Below, piece by piece: positions 1 through 11,500 of a stretch of DNA of 64,000 nucleotides. Under the pieces are notes generated by a model. The model worked only from the letters and a program-made list of their open reading frames with translations. It ran no database searches and was not told the origin of the DNA. This stretch comes from Strongylocentrotus droebachiensis. Taxonomy: Eukaryota > Echinodermata > Echinoidea > Camarodonta > Strongylocentrotidae. A program made the translations under genes and the position numbers. How positions within the stretch are numbered: the first letter of the stretch is position 1; every line of letters starts with the position of its first letter. The stretch is from NCBI GenBank assembly GCA_035222895.1, contig JAVYIG010000905.1:124001-188000 (forward strand), read 5' to 3'.

Positions 1-335
1 TTTCAATTTTAAAAAAATCATGTTTTCAATTTGTCAATAAATGATATTTTGTAAAGATTTTCTGAGACGGTTGTCTATTGTTAGAGTCATGAAAGCTGCC
101 ATCTTGAATGGCTCGTCAAGAACTGTTTTTTATAAGTTTTTATTTTCAATAGGAAAAATATAAAATCGCTATTTTTCCTGAATAAATAAATACCATACTA
201 TAATATATATTTATTTCATTATTTATATTGTAAAATTTGTCCGATATTGTTACAATTAAAATATTATTTTTTTGTTGAGCTGAACTTGGTTCGGTCACGC
301 ACATGTTTTTGTTTATGGCTTGCGATCGCGACGTA
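1..335. other. Left flank of the CACTA element, noncoding
   Basis: AT-rich sequence with no convincing coding potential. The last two bases before the transposon end are TA (334-335) and match the TA that follows the right end at 16344-16345, so the unoccupied site would read through this flank into 16346 onward. Confidence 0.5.
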
Positions 336-368
336 CACTGCAAAAACAGTGGTGTTAAATTCAACACC
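336..368 (+). repeat. Left terminal inverted repeat of the CACTA element
   Basis: CACTGCAAAAAC followed by GTGGTGTTAAAT and TCAACACC. It pairs with 16309-16343; the first 12 bases are identical and the remainder differs by a few substitutions and a 2-base insertion. Confidence 0.85.
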
Positions 369-860
369 ATAGGTGTTAATATTAACACCATTCCGGTATC
401 TATATCGGAAAACACCAGTTGGTGTTATTTAACACCAAGGTCTGGATTTGAATGATTCAATTCTACTCTTGGTGTTGCAATTCAATTCTATTTTTGGTGT
501 TAATATAAAATCCTACACCATTTTCTGGTGTAACAATGAATCTGATTTCTGGTGTTATTTAACACCACCGCCTGGAATGAAATAATTTTAATTCTACTCT
601 TGGTGTTGCACTTCAATTCTATTGTTGGTGTTATTTTACACCAATTCTAGAATTAAATAGTATAATTCTGCTCTTGGTGTTGCAATCCAATTCTATTTAT
701 GGTGTTAATATAAAATCCAGCACCATTCTTCGGTGTTGCAATAAATCCTATTTTTGGTGTTATATAACACTAAAGGTCTACTACTTTTCTACTCTTGGTA
801 TTGCAATTCAATGCTAGTCTCAGTGTTTAAAAAACTCAACACACCATTCTTTCAACACCA
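340..860. repeat. Left subterminal repeat cluster (GGTGTT/AACACC)
   Basis: About 20 GGTGTT or AACACC words occur in both orientations. Some are joined as palindromes such as GGTGTTATTTAACACC (422-437 and again near 552). A longer irregular unit, starting ATTCTACTCTTGGTGTTGCA, recurs near 460, 592, 673 and 789. In plant Spm/CACTA elements the element-encoded regulatory protein binds short subterminal repeats of this kind; by analogy these are candidate binding sites for ORF1 or for the ORF2 zinc fingers (inference). Confidence 0.7.
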
Positions 861-1569
861 ACAATTCATTCCAGCTCACTCCATCTTAACACATGCACAG
901 AAAATATTCAAATACACACAAGAAGTGAAAAGAAACAATTTTTTTTCGTAAACAAAAACACATGGTGCTTGTTTAATCAATAAATTAAACAACTTGTTTT
1001 CATTCATGTTGAAATCAATGATGCTTAGCGTTTTTATCTTGTATGGTTCAACATTAAATCCTTTTGTCATGTATTCAAAATCTGTGACTCATTTGTCTGA
1101 ATACAACAAAACACACTTTTTTAAATCATTCAAAATCTGTTATTATGAATCCACCCTTATAAGTAAAAAAAAAAGGATGAAACAAGTAACTAAAAATCAT
1201 TCAAAATCTGTTATTATGAATCCACCCTTATAAGTAAAAAAAAAAAAGGATGAAACAAGTAACTAAAAATTTTCCAATATAAAAACTTTAAACAATGTCA
1301 TAATTCCTTTCAAGGAATGAAAAATCAAAGTCGTTTCTAATAAATAGAAACTAAACAGGATGCAAAATGCATGTATAAATGAAGACAAAACAAAAAAAAC
1401 AACAAACATTATGCTTCTACATCAGAGTGAATTATGTAGCTAATAAGAATTTTGACACATTTCACCTTGAATCCTAGTACATGCATGCTGAAGGAAAATA
1501 TCACAGAATCTTTTTCATATGAAATATACAGAGTGCCCCCCCCCCAAAAAAAAAAACCTTGGAAACTGC
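861..1569. other. AT-rich transposon spacer with a 71-bp tandem duplication
   Basis: No coding signal. The segment 1123-1193 is repeated at 1194-1266; the copies differ mainly in the length of an A run. A C9-A10 run lies near 1537-1556. Confidence 0.6.
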
Positions 1570-1791
1570 TAGTATAATCTGCAGGCAGACTCTCGGCTTC
1601 GGTTTTTCGCAAGTTTCGTAGTGCATATTTCAGAGTCTGCAGTCAGAGACTACTTTCACTCATATCATGATCCCTTAAAGGGAGCATAACTGTATGTGTA
1701 TATGTAGTCTCTAAATGCAGACTCTACATCGTGCACTATGCAAATTGCAAAACCGAAGCCAATGGTCTGTGCCCGCAGACTAATTATAGTA
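1570..1791. repeat. Foldback (hairpin) repeat, MITE-like
   Basis: The left arm TAGTATAATCTGC..CAGACTC..GGCTTCGGTTTT is matched inversely by AAAACCGAAGCC..GTCTG..GCAGACTAATTATAGTA on the right. The arms pair inward through GTAGTGCATA / TGCACTATGC and GAGTCTGCAG / GCAGACTC. No coding signal. Confidence 0.55.
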
Positions 1792-2420
1792 TGACTTTAA
1801 TTTCTTATGCTAGAACAATAGCAACACTAACAAATCTCATCCAGCAGTTTTGTTGAACAAGATTTTTTTACCACAGGCCTGCAACCATTGAGATTCAGGA
1901 TGATTTAATTATTTCAGGGGATTTTTATCTCCTAGCTTCACTGCTTGTAAAGGGTTAAACAAATGTTTCAAAAACATTGAAAAAACACTATAAATTCTAC
2001 ATTCATTCTAATATAGGTGAACATTCTTTTACAGCTTTCTGTTTACAAACATATTCCATTTTACATCGTGCACTATGCAAATTGCAAAACCGAAGCCAAT
2101 GGTCTGTGCTCGCAGACTAATTATAGTAAGGCTTTTTAATGTCTTATGCTAGGAAGCAGCCTTCAAGAACAATAGCAAAACTAACAAATCTTATCCAGCA
2201 GTTTTGTTTAACAAGATTTTTTTTTACCACAGGCCTGCAACCATTGAGATTCAGGATGATTTAATTATTTCAGGGGATTTTTATCTCCTTCACTGCTTGT
2301 AAAGGGTTAAACAAATGTTTCAAAAACATTAAAAAAACACTATAAATTCCACATTCATTCTAATATAGGTGAACATTCTTTTACAGCTTTCTGTTTACAA
2401 ACATGTATTTCCCATTTTAC
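1725..2420. repeat. Tandem duplication, ~337-bp unit
   Basis: The unit starting TACATCGTGCACTATGCAAA at 1725 starts again at 2062. Both copies run through the same landmarks: the CCGAAGCCAATGGTCTGTG word, the CAGCAGTTTTGTT word, the poly-T run and TTCTGTTTACAAACAT. The copies differ by small indels. The duplicated block begins inside the foldback repeat 1570-1791, so its right arm is present twice. Confidence 0.75.
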
Positions 2421-2749
2421 TCCTGGGAGAAAAAATCAAAAAGTAAAATTATGCATTTCTATATCAACTAATTCGCTGCTCGTTTTTCCAACAGGATATA
2501 AACAACAACAACAAAAATCAGTCCATGCACTTCTAGTTCACTGGCTTTCATGCACAAACATCATAGAATTGTTTTTCTTGTAAGAAAAAAAAAGAAAATA
2601 TACAACAGCTATTTGACTTCAATTTGGTTTCGAATTAACCAATTTAAAGATGTTAACAATTAAGAGTCCAAAATATTATTGATCAAAATTATTTTTAAAA
2701 CCAATTGATACCACTAAGCAAAACCAGACATTAGCTTGAAAGCTTTAAA
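2421..2749. other. 3' noncoding region of the transposase gene
   Basis: AT-rich sequence downstream (on the minus strand) of the ORF2 stop. It would hold the 3' UTR of the transposon transcript. No clear canonical AATAAA was identified. Confidence 0.35.
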
Positions 2750-5248
2750 TTACTTAAAAAGTACATGCCTTGGTGCTACATACTTCCTCGAGTCTGTCTT
2801 CGACAAAGTTGTCATCAAATCTAGTGGTTTGTAGTCAACAAGTTCCTTTTGATTCTTCACTACATGACAACGTGGAAAACTAAATTCTACTGCATAGGCA
2901 TGATAGTGTGAATTGTAATACACTGTATCTAATTGGACAAGTACAAAAAATACAGTGCTATTGTGTACAATGATATGCTCTATTTGACCAAACAGAGGAA
3001 GCTCGCTAACATCATGGCAGACCAGAAGTGACAACTGATAATGTGTTCCATGTACTTTAACCCAGTTGGCATCAAATAATTCAGTAGAAAGATCCTCTAC
3101 TTGGATTTGCTCTTGCACAATCTGTCCAATATTTTCATCTAAATCTGACAAAAGTAGTGAACTACCTGGCCCAACCTCCAGATATTCCAAAGGATGGTTT
3201 GACTGAAGATGGAACGTTAGTGCTGTCTGATGTTTTTTGGCAAGTGATTTACAAATGTTTTTGTAATTACGCACAGATTCTGCAACACGGCCAAAATAGT
3301 GATGTTTCGCTTCGTACCTCATACACCATACATGTATGAGTGGCCCAACTTCTCTCAAACACGTTGGATAATGCACCATAAAGTGGTGTTTTGGCAACAA
3401 CCTTCTGTCAGGAAAGGTTTTCTGGAAATGTGTGTGATGTTCTTCAGTAAGAATAGACAATTGGGCTATCAAGCCTGCTGTCAATTGAGGAGCAAAAATA
3501 ATGTCCATACAATCTAGTAATCTAAGTAGCAATTCCCAGTAGACATTTCCTTCTTCAATGTCTTGAGCAATTATGAATGGCAGATTTCGAATCAAGCACC
3601 ATGCTTGCATAGCCTTCTGTCCAACATCATTCCTAGCTGACCTAAGTTTAATAAAGGATGGTTTGTTCTTGTTATCTGTACGGTTTAAGCAATGGCTGGC
3701 GACTCTCTGATTCAGTTCATCTTGGGACAAGAGGGGCGGTTGCCTTTCATATATGAAATACTCTAGAACAAGTTTCAGCTCATACTGAACTATGCCTTCC
3801 AAAAGATCATGCATTATATCTAGTGAAAAGTTTGCCAAGACATGAAAGTAAATACAATCATTCAATACAGTCTTTTGTTTCACTCCAAACACATGTGACT
3901 GGGTAGTTTGAGCTTCAGCTTCTTCTAAATGTTGCTCATAAGTCTGCCTGGTGCGCATATCCATTGAAACCTCTTTGAATTTGTTCTGTGCCTCTTCCTT
4001 ACTTGTAACACATAATCGACAGTAATAATGAGCAGAAAAGCTCTCTACAAATCCCAGTAGGGAATTAGCACCAAGATTATCAGCACTTATTTGAGTAATG
4101 GTCCCCTTCTTCACAATTCCATTAGGGAGAGCAATGCCAACTGTTGACAGGATATTAATGTCTTTTACAATGTGCTTGAGAATAGCATTAAATCCATATT
4201 TCTTGGCATCTTCAGCATACCATAGAGCTATAAGATTGATATTGGAAAGATTGGAATTATACTTTGGTGGCAGATTTTTCAAAATGAAATATAAAGCACC
4301 TATCTTGTGAATTTTTGTTTTTGAACCAATGGGGTTCACAGTCTCGAAATCATCATAAAAACAGTGAATTTGGAGGGCATTCTCATCTTCATGGAAAAGA
4401 GGGGTTTTCTCAAATTGTGAACCATCACAATAATCTCTCATTACACCATCTGTGCTCTTATGGTCATGAGTAGCAAAATGCAATATATCTTTATTGCTTA
4501 AAAGCTGCTTCAAAGAATCTAAAATGGGAACGTAAACAAATGTATCTTCAATAGCAATCTGTTCATACTGCTTAGTTCTTTTATTGAGACGACTATCATA
4601 TCGGATGCCTAACTTGATTTCTTGTGGTTCAACAAGTCCAATTGATTCACAATACTTTGTCCGCTTATATTCTGAATTCAAATTTTCAAAGGGCTTTTCA
4701 AGCATAGCAAAATGTGTTTGAATCTCCTTATAAGCCTCGGATTCTATAGGCAGCTTATGTTTTAAGAAAGCAGCTGTAACGGCTGCCGATGCACTTTTTA
4801 CTACATCACCTACAATCGCACTGGTTGTTTCTACTACATCATTTACAACTTTTCCAGAGTTTGCACTATTTGCTGAAAATTTTGAAATTACATTTACACA
4901 CTGCCTGTTCAAGGTATCTACAGATAAAATGTCATCTTCATATACATCCTGATCTTCAACAATCTCATCATTATTAATATTGTATTCTTGAAGACTTTCA
5001 AGACTTTCTTCAGGAAAGTCACTCACTTTATCATTTTCATTAGACTGCTCTTTATTATCTGGAAAATCGGTTTTAAGGTGAGTCTGCAAATGTCCCCGAA
5101 ATCCTCGAAAAGTATGAAATGTTCTCGCACAAGCTCCCTGCCCACAGGTCAATACTTCTTTACCATCTTCAATAACTCCATGTTTCAATCTCAAATGTTG
5201 AACCAATTTGGGTATTGCAAACTGTTTGTGGCATTTGAAGCAAATCAT
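2750..5248 (-). CDS. CACTA (EnSpm) transposase with N-terminal C2H2 zinc fingers (ORF2)
   Basis: Uninterrupted single-exon frame of 832 codons. Two C2H2-like fingers lie at the N-terminus (C3/C6/H18/H23 and C35/C40/H53/H57), then an acidic linker, then a large catalytic region. Landmarks are YDDFE..NP (residues 298-306) before a LYFILKNLPP stretch, SADN (389-391), a CRLC knuckle (410-413), DIMHDLLEG (477-485) and RYEAKHH (644-650). These follow, in order, the plant En/Spm transposase landmarks (SDGFNPF..YNLPP, MH-E-N, and the IER(Y/F) block), so D299 or D300, D390 and E646 are candidate DDE residues (inference by motif order). Many animal genomes carry relatives annotated as uncharacterized C2H2 proteins. 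The start ATG overlaps the ORF1 stop and is favoured because the first finger begins at residue 3. Role: binding the transposon ends and catalysing transposition in the nucleus. Confidence 0.85.
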   Translation of the reverse strand: MICFKCHKQFAIPKLVQHLRLKHGVIEDGKEVLTCGQGACARTFHTFRGFRGHLQTHLKTDFPDNKEQSNENDKVSDFPEESLESLQEYNINNDEIVEDQDVYEDDILSVDTLNRQCVNVISKFSANSANSGKVVNDVVETTSAIVGDVVKSASAAVTAAFLKHKLPIESEAYKEIQTHFAMLEKPFENLNSEYKRTKYCESIGLVEPQEIKLGIRYDSRLNKRTKQYEQIAIEDTFVYVPILDSLKQLLSNKDILHFATHDHKSTDGVMRDYCDGSQFEKTPLFHEDENALQIHCFYDDFETVNPIGSKTKIHKIGALYFILKNLPPKYNSNLSNINLIALWYAEDAKKYGFNAILKHIVKDINILSTVGIALPNGIVKKGTITQISADNLGANSLLGFVESFSAHYYCRLCVTSKEEAQNKFKEVSMDMRTRQTYEQHLEEAEAQTTQSHVFGVKQKTVLNDCIYFHVLANFSLDIMHDLLEGIVQYELKLVLEYFIYERQPPLLSQDELNQRVASHCLNRTDNKNKPSFIKLRSARNDVGQKAMQAWCLIRNLPFIIAQDIEEGNVYWELLLRLLDCMDIIFAPQLTAGLIAQLSILTEEHHTHFQKTFPDRRLLPKHHFMVHYPTCLREVGPLIHVWCMRYEAKHHYFGRVAESVRNYKNICKSLAKKHQTALTFHLQSNHPLEYLEVGPGSSLLLSDLDENIGQIVQEQIQVEDLSTELFDANWVKVHGTHYQLSLLVCHDVSELPLFGQIEHIIVHNSTVFFVLVQLDTVYYNSHYHAYAVEFSFPRCHVVKNQKELVDYKPLDLMTTLSKTDSRKYVAPRHVLFK

Positions 5249-5568
5249 GGTGCTAACAATTTCGATCTAATTTCACGTACTCTTGGTGTTTCCCGGGACA
5301 CTCCGATATCGATTTCAAAAATGGCAGTCTGGACAAAAGTCCAGAACTGCCGCAGAGACAAGCAGTACTGCAGGCCAAAGACAAAGTGGGTCTTGAAGAG
5401 TAAATCTACTGCTGCTTCGACCGTGCGTGCCGAACATGGAATGGCCTTGTGATCCACAATGATCATGTAGTTGGTGATTCGGGCCTTGGAATTGCCAATT
5501 GCCAGAAGGAACGGTTGACTCTTGGTCTCTTTTGTGTTGTCGAGGAATGCTTGAATACTCCCTCCTGT
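5245..5568 (-). CDS. ORF1 exon 9 (C-terminal SAMD3-like domain and stop)
   Basis: Acceptor CAACACAG, then TGGSIQAFLDN and a long open frame to TGA at 5247-5245. Landmarks are AVDLLFKTHFVFGLQY and FWTFVQTAIF near the end. The stop shares three bases with the ORF2 ATG. Confidence 0.8.
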   Translation of the reverse strand, partial: TGGSIQAFLDNTKETKSQPFLLAIGNSKARITNYMIIVDHKAIPCSARTVEAAVDLLFKTHFVFGLQYCLSLRQFWTFVQTAIFEIDIGVSRETPRVREIRSKLLAP

Positions 5569-8500
5569 CTGTGTTGAAAACAAATTATTTGTATAGAATG
5601 TAACTAGCACTCAACGCATTTCAATACTCAACGCATTTCAATGAACAACATATTTCGATCAACATTTTTAAAAGACAGCCTTACATGTAGTACTGGGGGA
5701 AATTGTGTTTTTACAAAAGGGTTATTGGACAATAATGTAGGACATAAAACCAAATCAAATTTACATCAAAGAAAAGAATTGGAATTGGTCCATCAAATGA
5801 TATAACATCAAAATATCAGATGATATTTTTTGTAATGAAATACAATTTTTCTTACCCTGTAGAGGGGTAAAAATGCAAGTACTTTCAAAGCTTGTTTTAT
5901 GTATATGATTAAAAAGGGTCTTTCTAATGTGGTCAAGACATTTCAACTTCCACAAAAGGAGTACGAAAAATAAAGATACTGCAATTTCTGCACTATTATT
6001 AACTTGCAGCAAATTTGTGGCATGAAATATTCCTTTTCATTTATTGATTCTCCATGTAGGGCTGTGAAAATCAAAGGCAACATGCCTGATATATCACACA
6101 AGTTGTTACTATGTTTTCATACACAACATGTTCCTAGTATTTGTTTGCAAATCTTGATGTCTACTGTTCTAGTTTATTTTACTCCGACCAATTTCAAGGC
6201 GGGTGAAGTTTTTGAATAGGCCTAAATTTCTCGAGCACCTTCTCTGTCCAAATCAGTCTAAGCCTCTTCATGTAAGAGATCATAAACCAATATAATTGTT
6301 CTCTTTGAACACACATCACGATGCTTTCTGAAACTTTTTTTTTAATGCAGCAAGAATGTGTTTTATGTGACAGGGTATTACCGGTACTTAATATTTACAG
6401 TTCTCTTTCGTAATGAAAAGCTAAATACCTTCTGAAATTGAATAACCCTCGAGAGAGCTGAAGAAATGGACACTTTTGCTGACGCAGCTTTGGACTTCCC
6501 TTGGCTTGCAGGAGGCAATAGGCACAAGAGGAGGAGGATAGCAGATGTGCTGGAATTCCATCCTGTGCATTACAAAATGAAAATGGTTATTATTAAACAG
6601 GCTTACATGTTGATCAAGGTGAAAAATAGAAGTTAAATGTACCAAAATAATTACAAACTGACCTGCTAAAATTTGAATCAAAATAGCCTGTAACAAGAAA
6701 CTATTATAAGAAATAAGTATATAGTCGAGGACTTATCAATATTATAGCCAAAGCATGCAAGTGGCTGTTAATGCAGTTTAGGGGTACTAAACCAAAAATC
6801 CAATTGATGCCAGCTTGGCACCCTTGGAGAAATTTTACTGACACTTATAGCAACGCCTTCTTCTTCTTTCTTATGAGAATTTATACAAAGGGGGATGGGA
6901 AAAAAGAAATCAATAGGAAAATAATAAACGGGATATTTATGCATGGGAGAAGGCAACATTCATGGCAAAGCACCTAACCTAGATTGTTCTCTGTTGACAC
7001 ATATATAACAAACTCTTTAGTAGCATAAGTTCATGTTTTTTTTTTTACAATTTTTTTCTTGTTCTACTGAATTTAACATGCTTCTACCCAATTTGACATC
7101 CTTTTCATGATTAAATCACAAAAATTGCATCAATACTGGAATCAAATGTTGCAATTAACAATTTATCAAATATGTCCCCTATGGGCCACCATATTTTTCA
7201 AAGTTAACTAATGAAGAAAAACAAAAATATCATGATTTTCTGAATTCTAAAGCATTTATCTTCAAATAAAGACAGAGTAAACACAAGCAAGCTGCTAATA
7301 TGTAAATGCAGGGTCCTGTGGGGTCGATTCAAGTTCATATTATAAGATAATAAGCCATGCATATCATATCTGAGGAAGAAAAATAACAAAGTGAACATAT
7401 AAACATGATGCTTTGTTTCAAAACAGAAGCTCATTCTATTTCAAAAGTAATGATTGGCAATGTGATAATCCTTATAAAGATTCCACAATGGGCCATGCAA
7501 CAAACTTTTTTCTTCATAATTATATAAATTTCTTCTTCATAATTATATAATTAATATAATAAAAGAATTATGGAGAGCATGTTCCAACTACAAATAACTT
7601 TGCCAAGTGGGCATGTAATGTAATTTTTTGTAATTCTCATTGCAACAAGAGTCCACATTATTTGAGATGCCCAATAACCCTACTGTATCCCAGCCTTCCA
7701 GATAAATATAATTTGTTGGAGGAGTTGACAAAAAAAAGGGGGGGGGGAATTGTTTTAATTGGGATGGGTCATTTTTTGTGATTTCAGCATACTTGTCCCT
7801 TAATATACATTTTTAATGAGACTGCAAGCTCTTTGGTGGAATTCTCAATGGTGGTTTAAGACCAAGGTCTAAACTTGGTTCAAAACCATGGATTGGATTA
7901 GATTTGCATGTATTCTAAAACTTGTCCAATGAACATGCTTGTGTGAAGCACATATATGCTCAAATTTAAACTAACCTATCAATGGTTTATCCATGGTCTC
8001 AAATAAACCACCATCAAGAATTCCACCCTTTATGACATCGGAGGGTGCATTCAAGGGAATGTGCAAAAATACCTTCTTTATTATGATCAGAACTGTCATA
8101 AGATGACAGAAGCTCCATCACTGTCAAGTTTCCTTTCTGCTTCAGAAGTTGTCTTGCAAGTGTAACAACCTTGGGCTTCAACTCGGGCCATTTGGTCAGG
8201 AAACGCGAGTGATTTTCAGGAAAAAGTTTCCGAAAATCTACCTCAATCTGCAAGAATACATGTAAAAGGAAAACGGGGAAAAGAGAGAAAAAATAAACTA
8301 TGCATAATTTTACAGTACAGATACCCCAGTTAGACTAAATCAGCAATATAATAAGGTACCGTCAAAGCTCAGACCCCCATATATACACACCCCAGATCCA
8401 GGAAAAGGGGATTCTTCAAATATTTATCTGAATAGCAACCACTAAGAAGTACTTTTGAAGGTCTCTCTACACAAAATCCATACATGAATGAAACTTGCTG

Positions 8501-11500
8501 GACCTTTGAAATAGATTAGATTTGCTAGATATCACTCATGTTGATGCTCACTGTCCAAAGGTACATGACAACCAGTAATGGTGATTGTTCACCAACAGAC
8601 AGTCACATGCGGTAAATACAGATACAGATTGAAGGATAAAACTGGCAGAATCTTCGGACTGATATTTTCAAAATCTCAAACATATATAATAAAACAGAGA
8701 AATATGAATTTGATGCCTCAGTGCCAAGTAATAATTCTGATGCTTTAATTCCCATACACATAATTTTGTTGCCTTAGGCCTGAGAGGCTAAATCAAGAAT
8801 TAGGAGTAAATTTTTTTGTAACACTTACCAAACCTGGAACAGTTTCAAAAGGAAACTGTTCCAAAATATCCGATGCGGAGCGTCCGTCCCTGACCATATG
8901 CTGTCTAACAGGAAAAGTGGATTTCATCTTTTCAACAACCAGGGTAGAATCACGTTCTAATGTTGGACAGTGTCGTAACCAGTTGAGGTCTTCATCATAG
9001 GTGCAGCCTGGAGCAGATTCTTGGTCACCTTCTCGGACCTTCCCAGGACCACCATCTCTGCTTGATGGCTTGGGTAATGGGTTGGATGTCTTCTCCTCTG
9101 TTGTGCGGTTAACATTTTTTATTCTAGCAGCCAGGAATCCCGTGTTACTTCTTGCATCAAAATAAGCTTCCTAAAGTGAAAGAACGAGATGAATCTTTGA
9201 CCGCGTGGTTGAAAATGTATGTATAAGCTTTTTGTTGATAATATTAACCTTGAAATGATGCACAAAATGATGTGATGAGAAATTGTAGTTTTCAAAGAAA
9301 TTTTAGCAAAGTAGCATTAGTGTCATATAATGCAAGCATCTTGACTTTGATACAAGGAAGCAGCCATCACTCTGCCCCACTTCAAGAAAAAAAGAGTTTT
9401 GAGTGGTTGTGAAGGAGAGTAGAATGGTATCATACATTTCTTATTGGATATTGTGCCAAAGATGGTGGAGTGTGACCTACACAAGATAAAATTTTAAAAA
9501 AAAAATTCTTCTCAGAATATAATTTAGAGAGATTTTGAGGGTATTTTTATCTTATCAGAGTATCATAAGTTTTCTTTTGATTAATGGAATGCAATACCTT
9601 CTTATCAGAGAGGACCATGCAGGGCCCATATTCAATTAAATACTTCAGTCAGAAAAATAAATATTTTTTCTTAGATTTTTGCTCGGATAAAATACTTTGC
9701 AGATTTTGGTATTCAATTCATAAATTTGGCTAAGTATTTTACTTTAAATTTAAGACACCTCTAGAGGAGACTTAAGCCAAAGCATTTACAAATTTAACTG
9801 GTAGATGAAGGCTTACATGTATGTGCGCAGTCACTCTCAGCTGCGGAGAATTATGAAGTAGCGCATTTTTGGTGCAATGTGTTGATTGCGCATCATTTGG
9901 TCACAAAATCGTGATGTCACAATGCCTCTCAATAAGTATTTTACTTAAATTTTGACTTACTAAAGTAAAATGCTAAGAACTGAATTGAATACAAAATAAG
10001 TAAATACCTTAGCCAAAATACTTAGTAAAAAAACTTACTTAGTCAAAGTATTTATTTGAATATGGGCCCAGATTATAATACTTACATGACCTGTGCTAGT
10101 AAACGGATCCTTGAGTCTTGGAAACAGATTCACTATCCCCATGGCATATTTGGTTTTCATAGCTGCTTTTGGATGTTTGCTGTGAAATAAGAAAGCACAT
10201 CTCCTGTATGAGAATTACAGTCATATGGACTCATGACTGGCTCTATTAAAACAGAACTTAGTATGTTGATAACAAGTAGCATACCCCTAGTGGTCTCGTC
10301 TGCATCATATAATTTGCTATAGTTTAGTATTTTTTTATTACTTTAAAATCTCAAAATATCACATGGTTAGTTCATAATACATTTATAAAGTGAGGCCTCA
10401 TGACGATGAGGCCGCTAACATCTACGGCATTAATCTATTTTAACGTAATGACCCAAAAATGTCACTCACAAGACTGGTAATACCTGATAACCATCATGTG
10501 CAAATCACATTTAAAACTAGATGAATCTTCGACCACGCACGGTCAAAATTTAAGCCTCTGCCATCATGCGATCAGAAAGATATTATTGCTTGTTCCATGC
10601 CATTGGAAATCCGAAACATTTTGGGTGATTTTACAAATTTTGGGCACTATGAACTTTGACCCCGTGAACCCAAAATCTTCTTCCTCCCATGCTAATACAT
10701 AATTGAGCTAGGTTTGAAAGAAATTAGTTCAATTTGTCTGAAGTTATAGCAATATCGAGCTTTTTTCGGGTAATTTTTTACAATTTTTGTTTGGCCCTGT
10801 GACCTTTGCCCTTTGACCCCCTAAACCCCAAATCTAATCAGTTCATCCTCACATGTATATAAATACTTGTGTCAAGTTTGGTAAAAATCCGTCCAGTAGT
10901 TCTGAAGTTATCGTGGTAACAAGTTTCCGACGGACGGACGCACGGACGGACACACGGACGCACGGACGGAAGGACGGACGGACAACCCCGAAAACATAAT
11001 GCCTCCGGCACCACCTGACGGTGGCGGAGGCATAAAAAATGAATATTTTGAAAAATGATTTTGAAGAGACAACAAATTCCTTTAAAGTTGACCATGTTAC
11101 CTCAGTTTCTTTTCACATAATTGGTAGTACCTGATAATTATTATGTGCATTTACACAATCATAAAAGAAAATTTGCTGGCACTTACCCATAGTGTTCTTG
11201 CATGTGGGCTACCAAAAGGTTAATCATCTGCCGTCTAGTTTTATCTTGAAGTGCTCCAGTCAATTCATACTCTCGGAGAATGGCATCACCTCTGTGCCGC
11301 AAAATTTCTTGTACAAACTGCAAACAGGTAAATCATCCCATTAAGTCATAAATAAACATATTGAGTTTATAATGCACTTTCAGGCACTTTAATTCATACT
11401 GACCTTTCTAAGGGCACGAAATTTTATGAATGACTATGAATTTATATAGGTACATTATGATATTAAAATTGATATATGGCCAATAATCATAAATTCTAAA

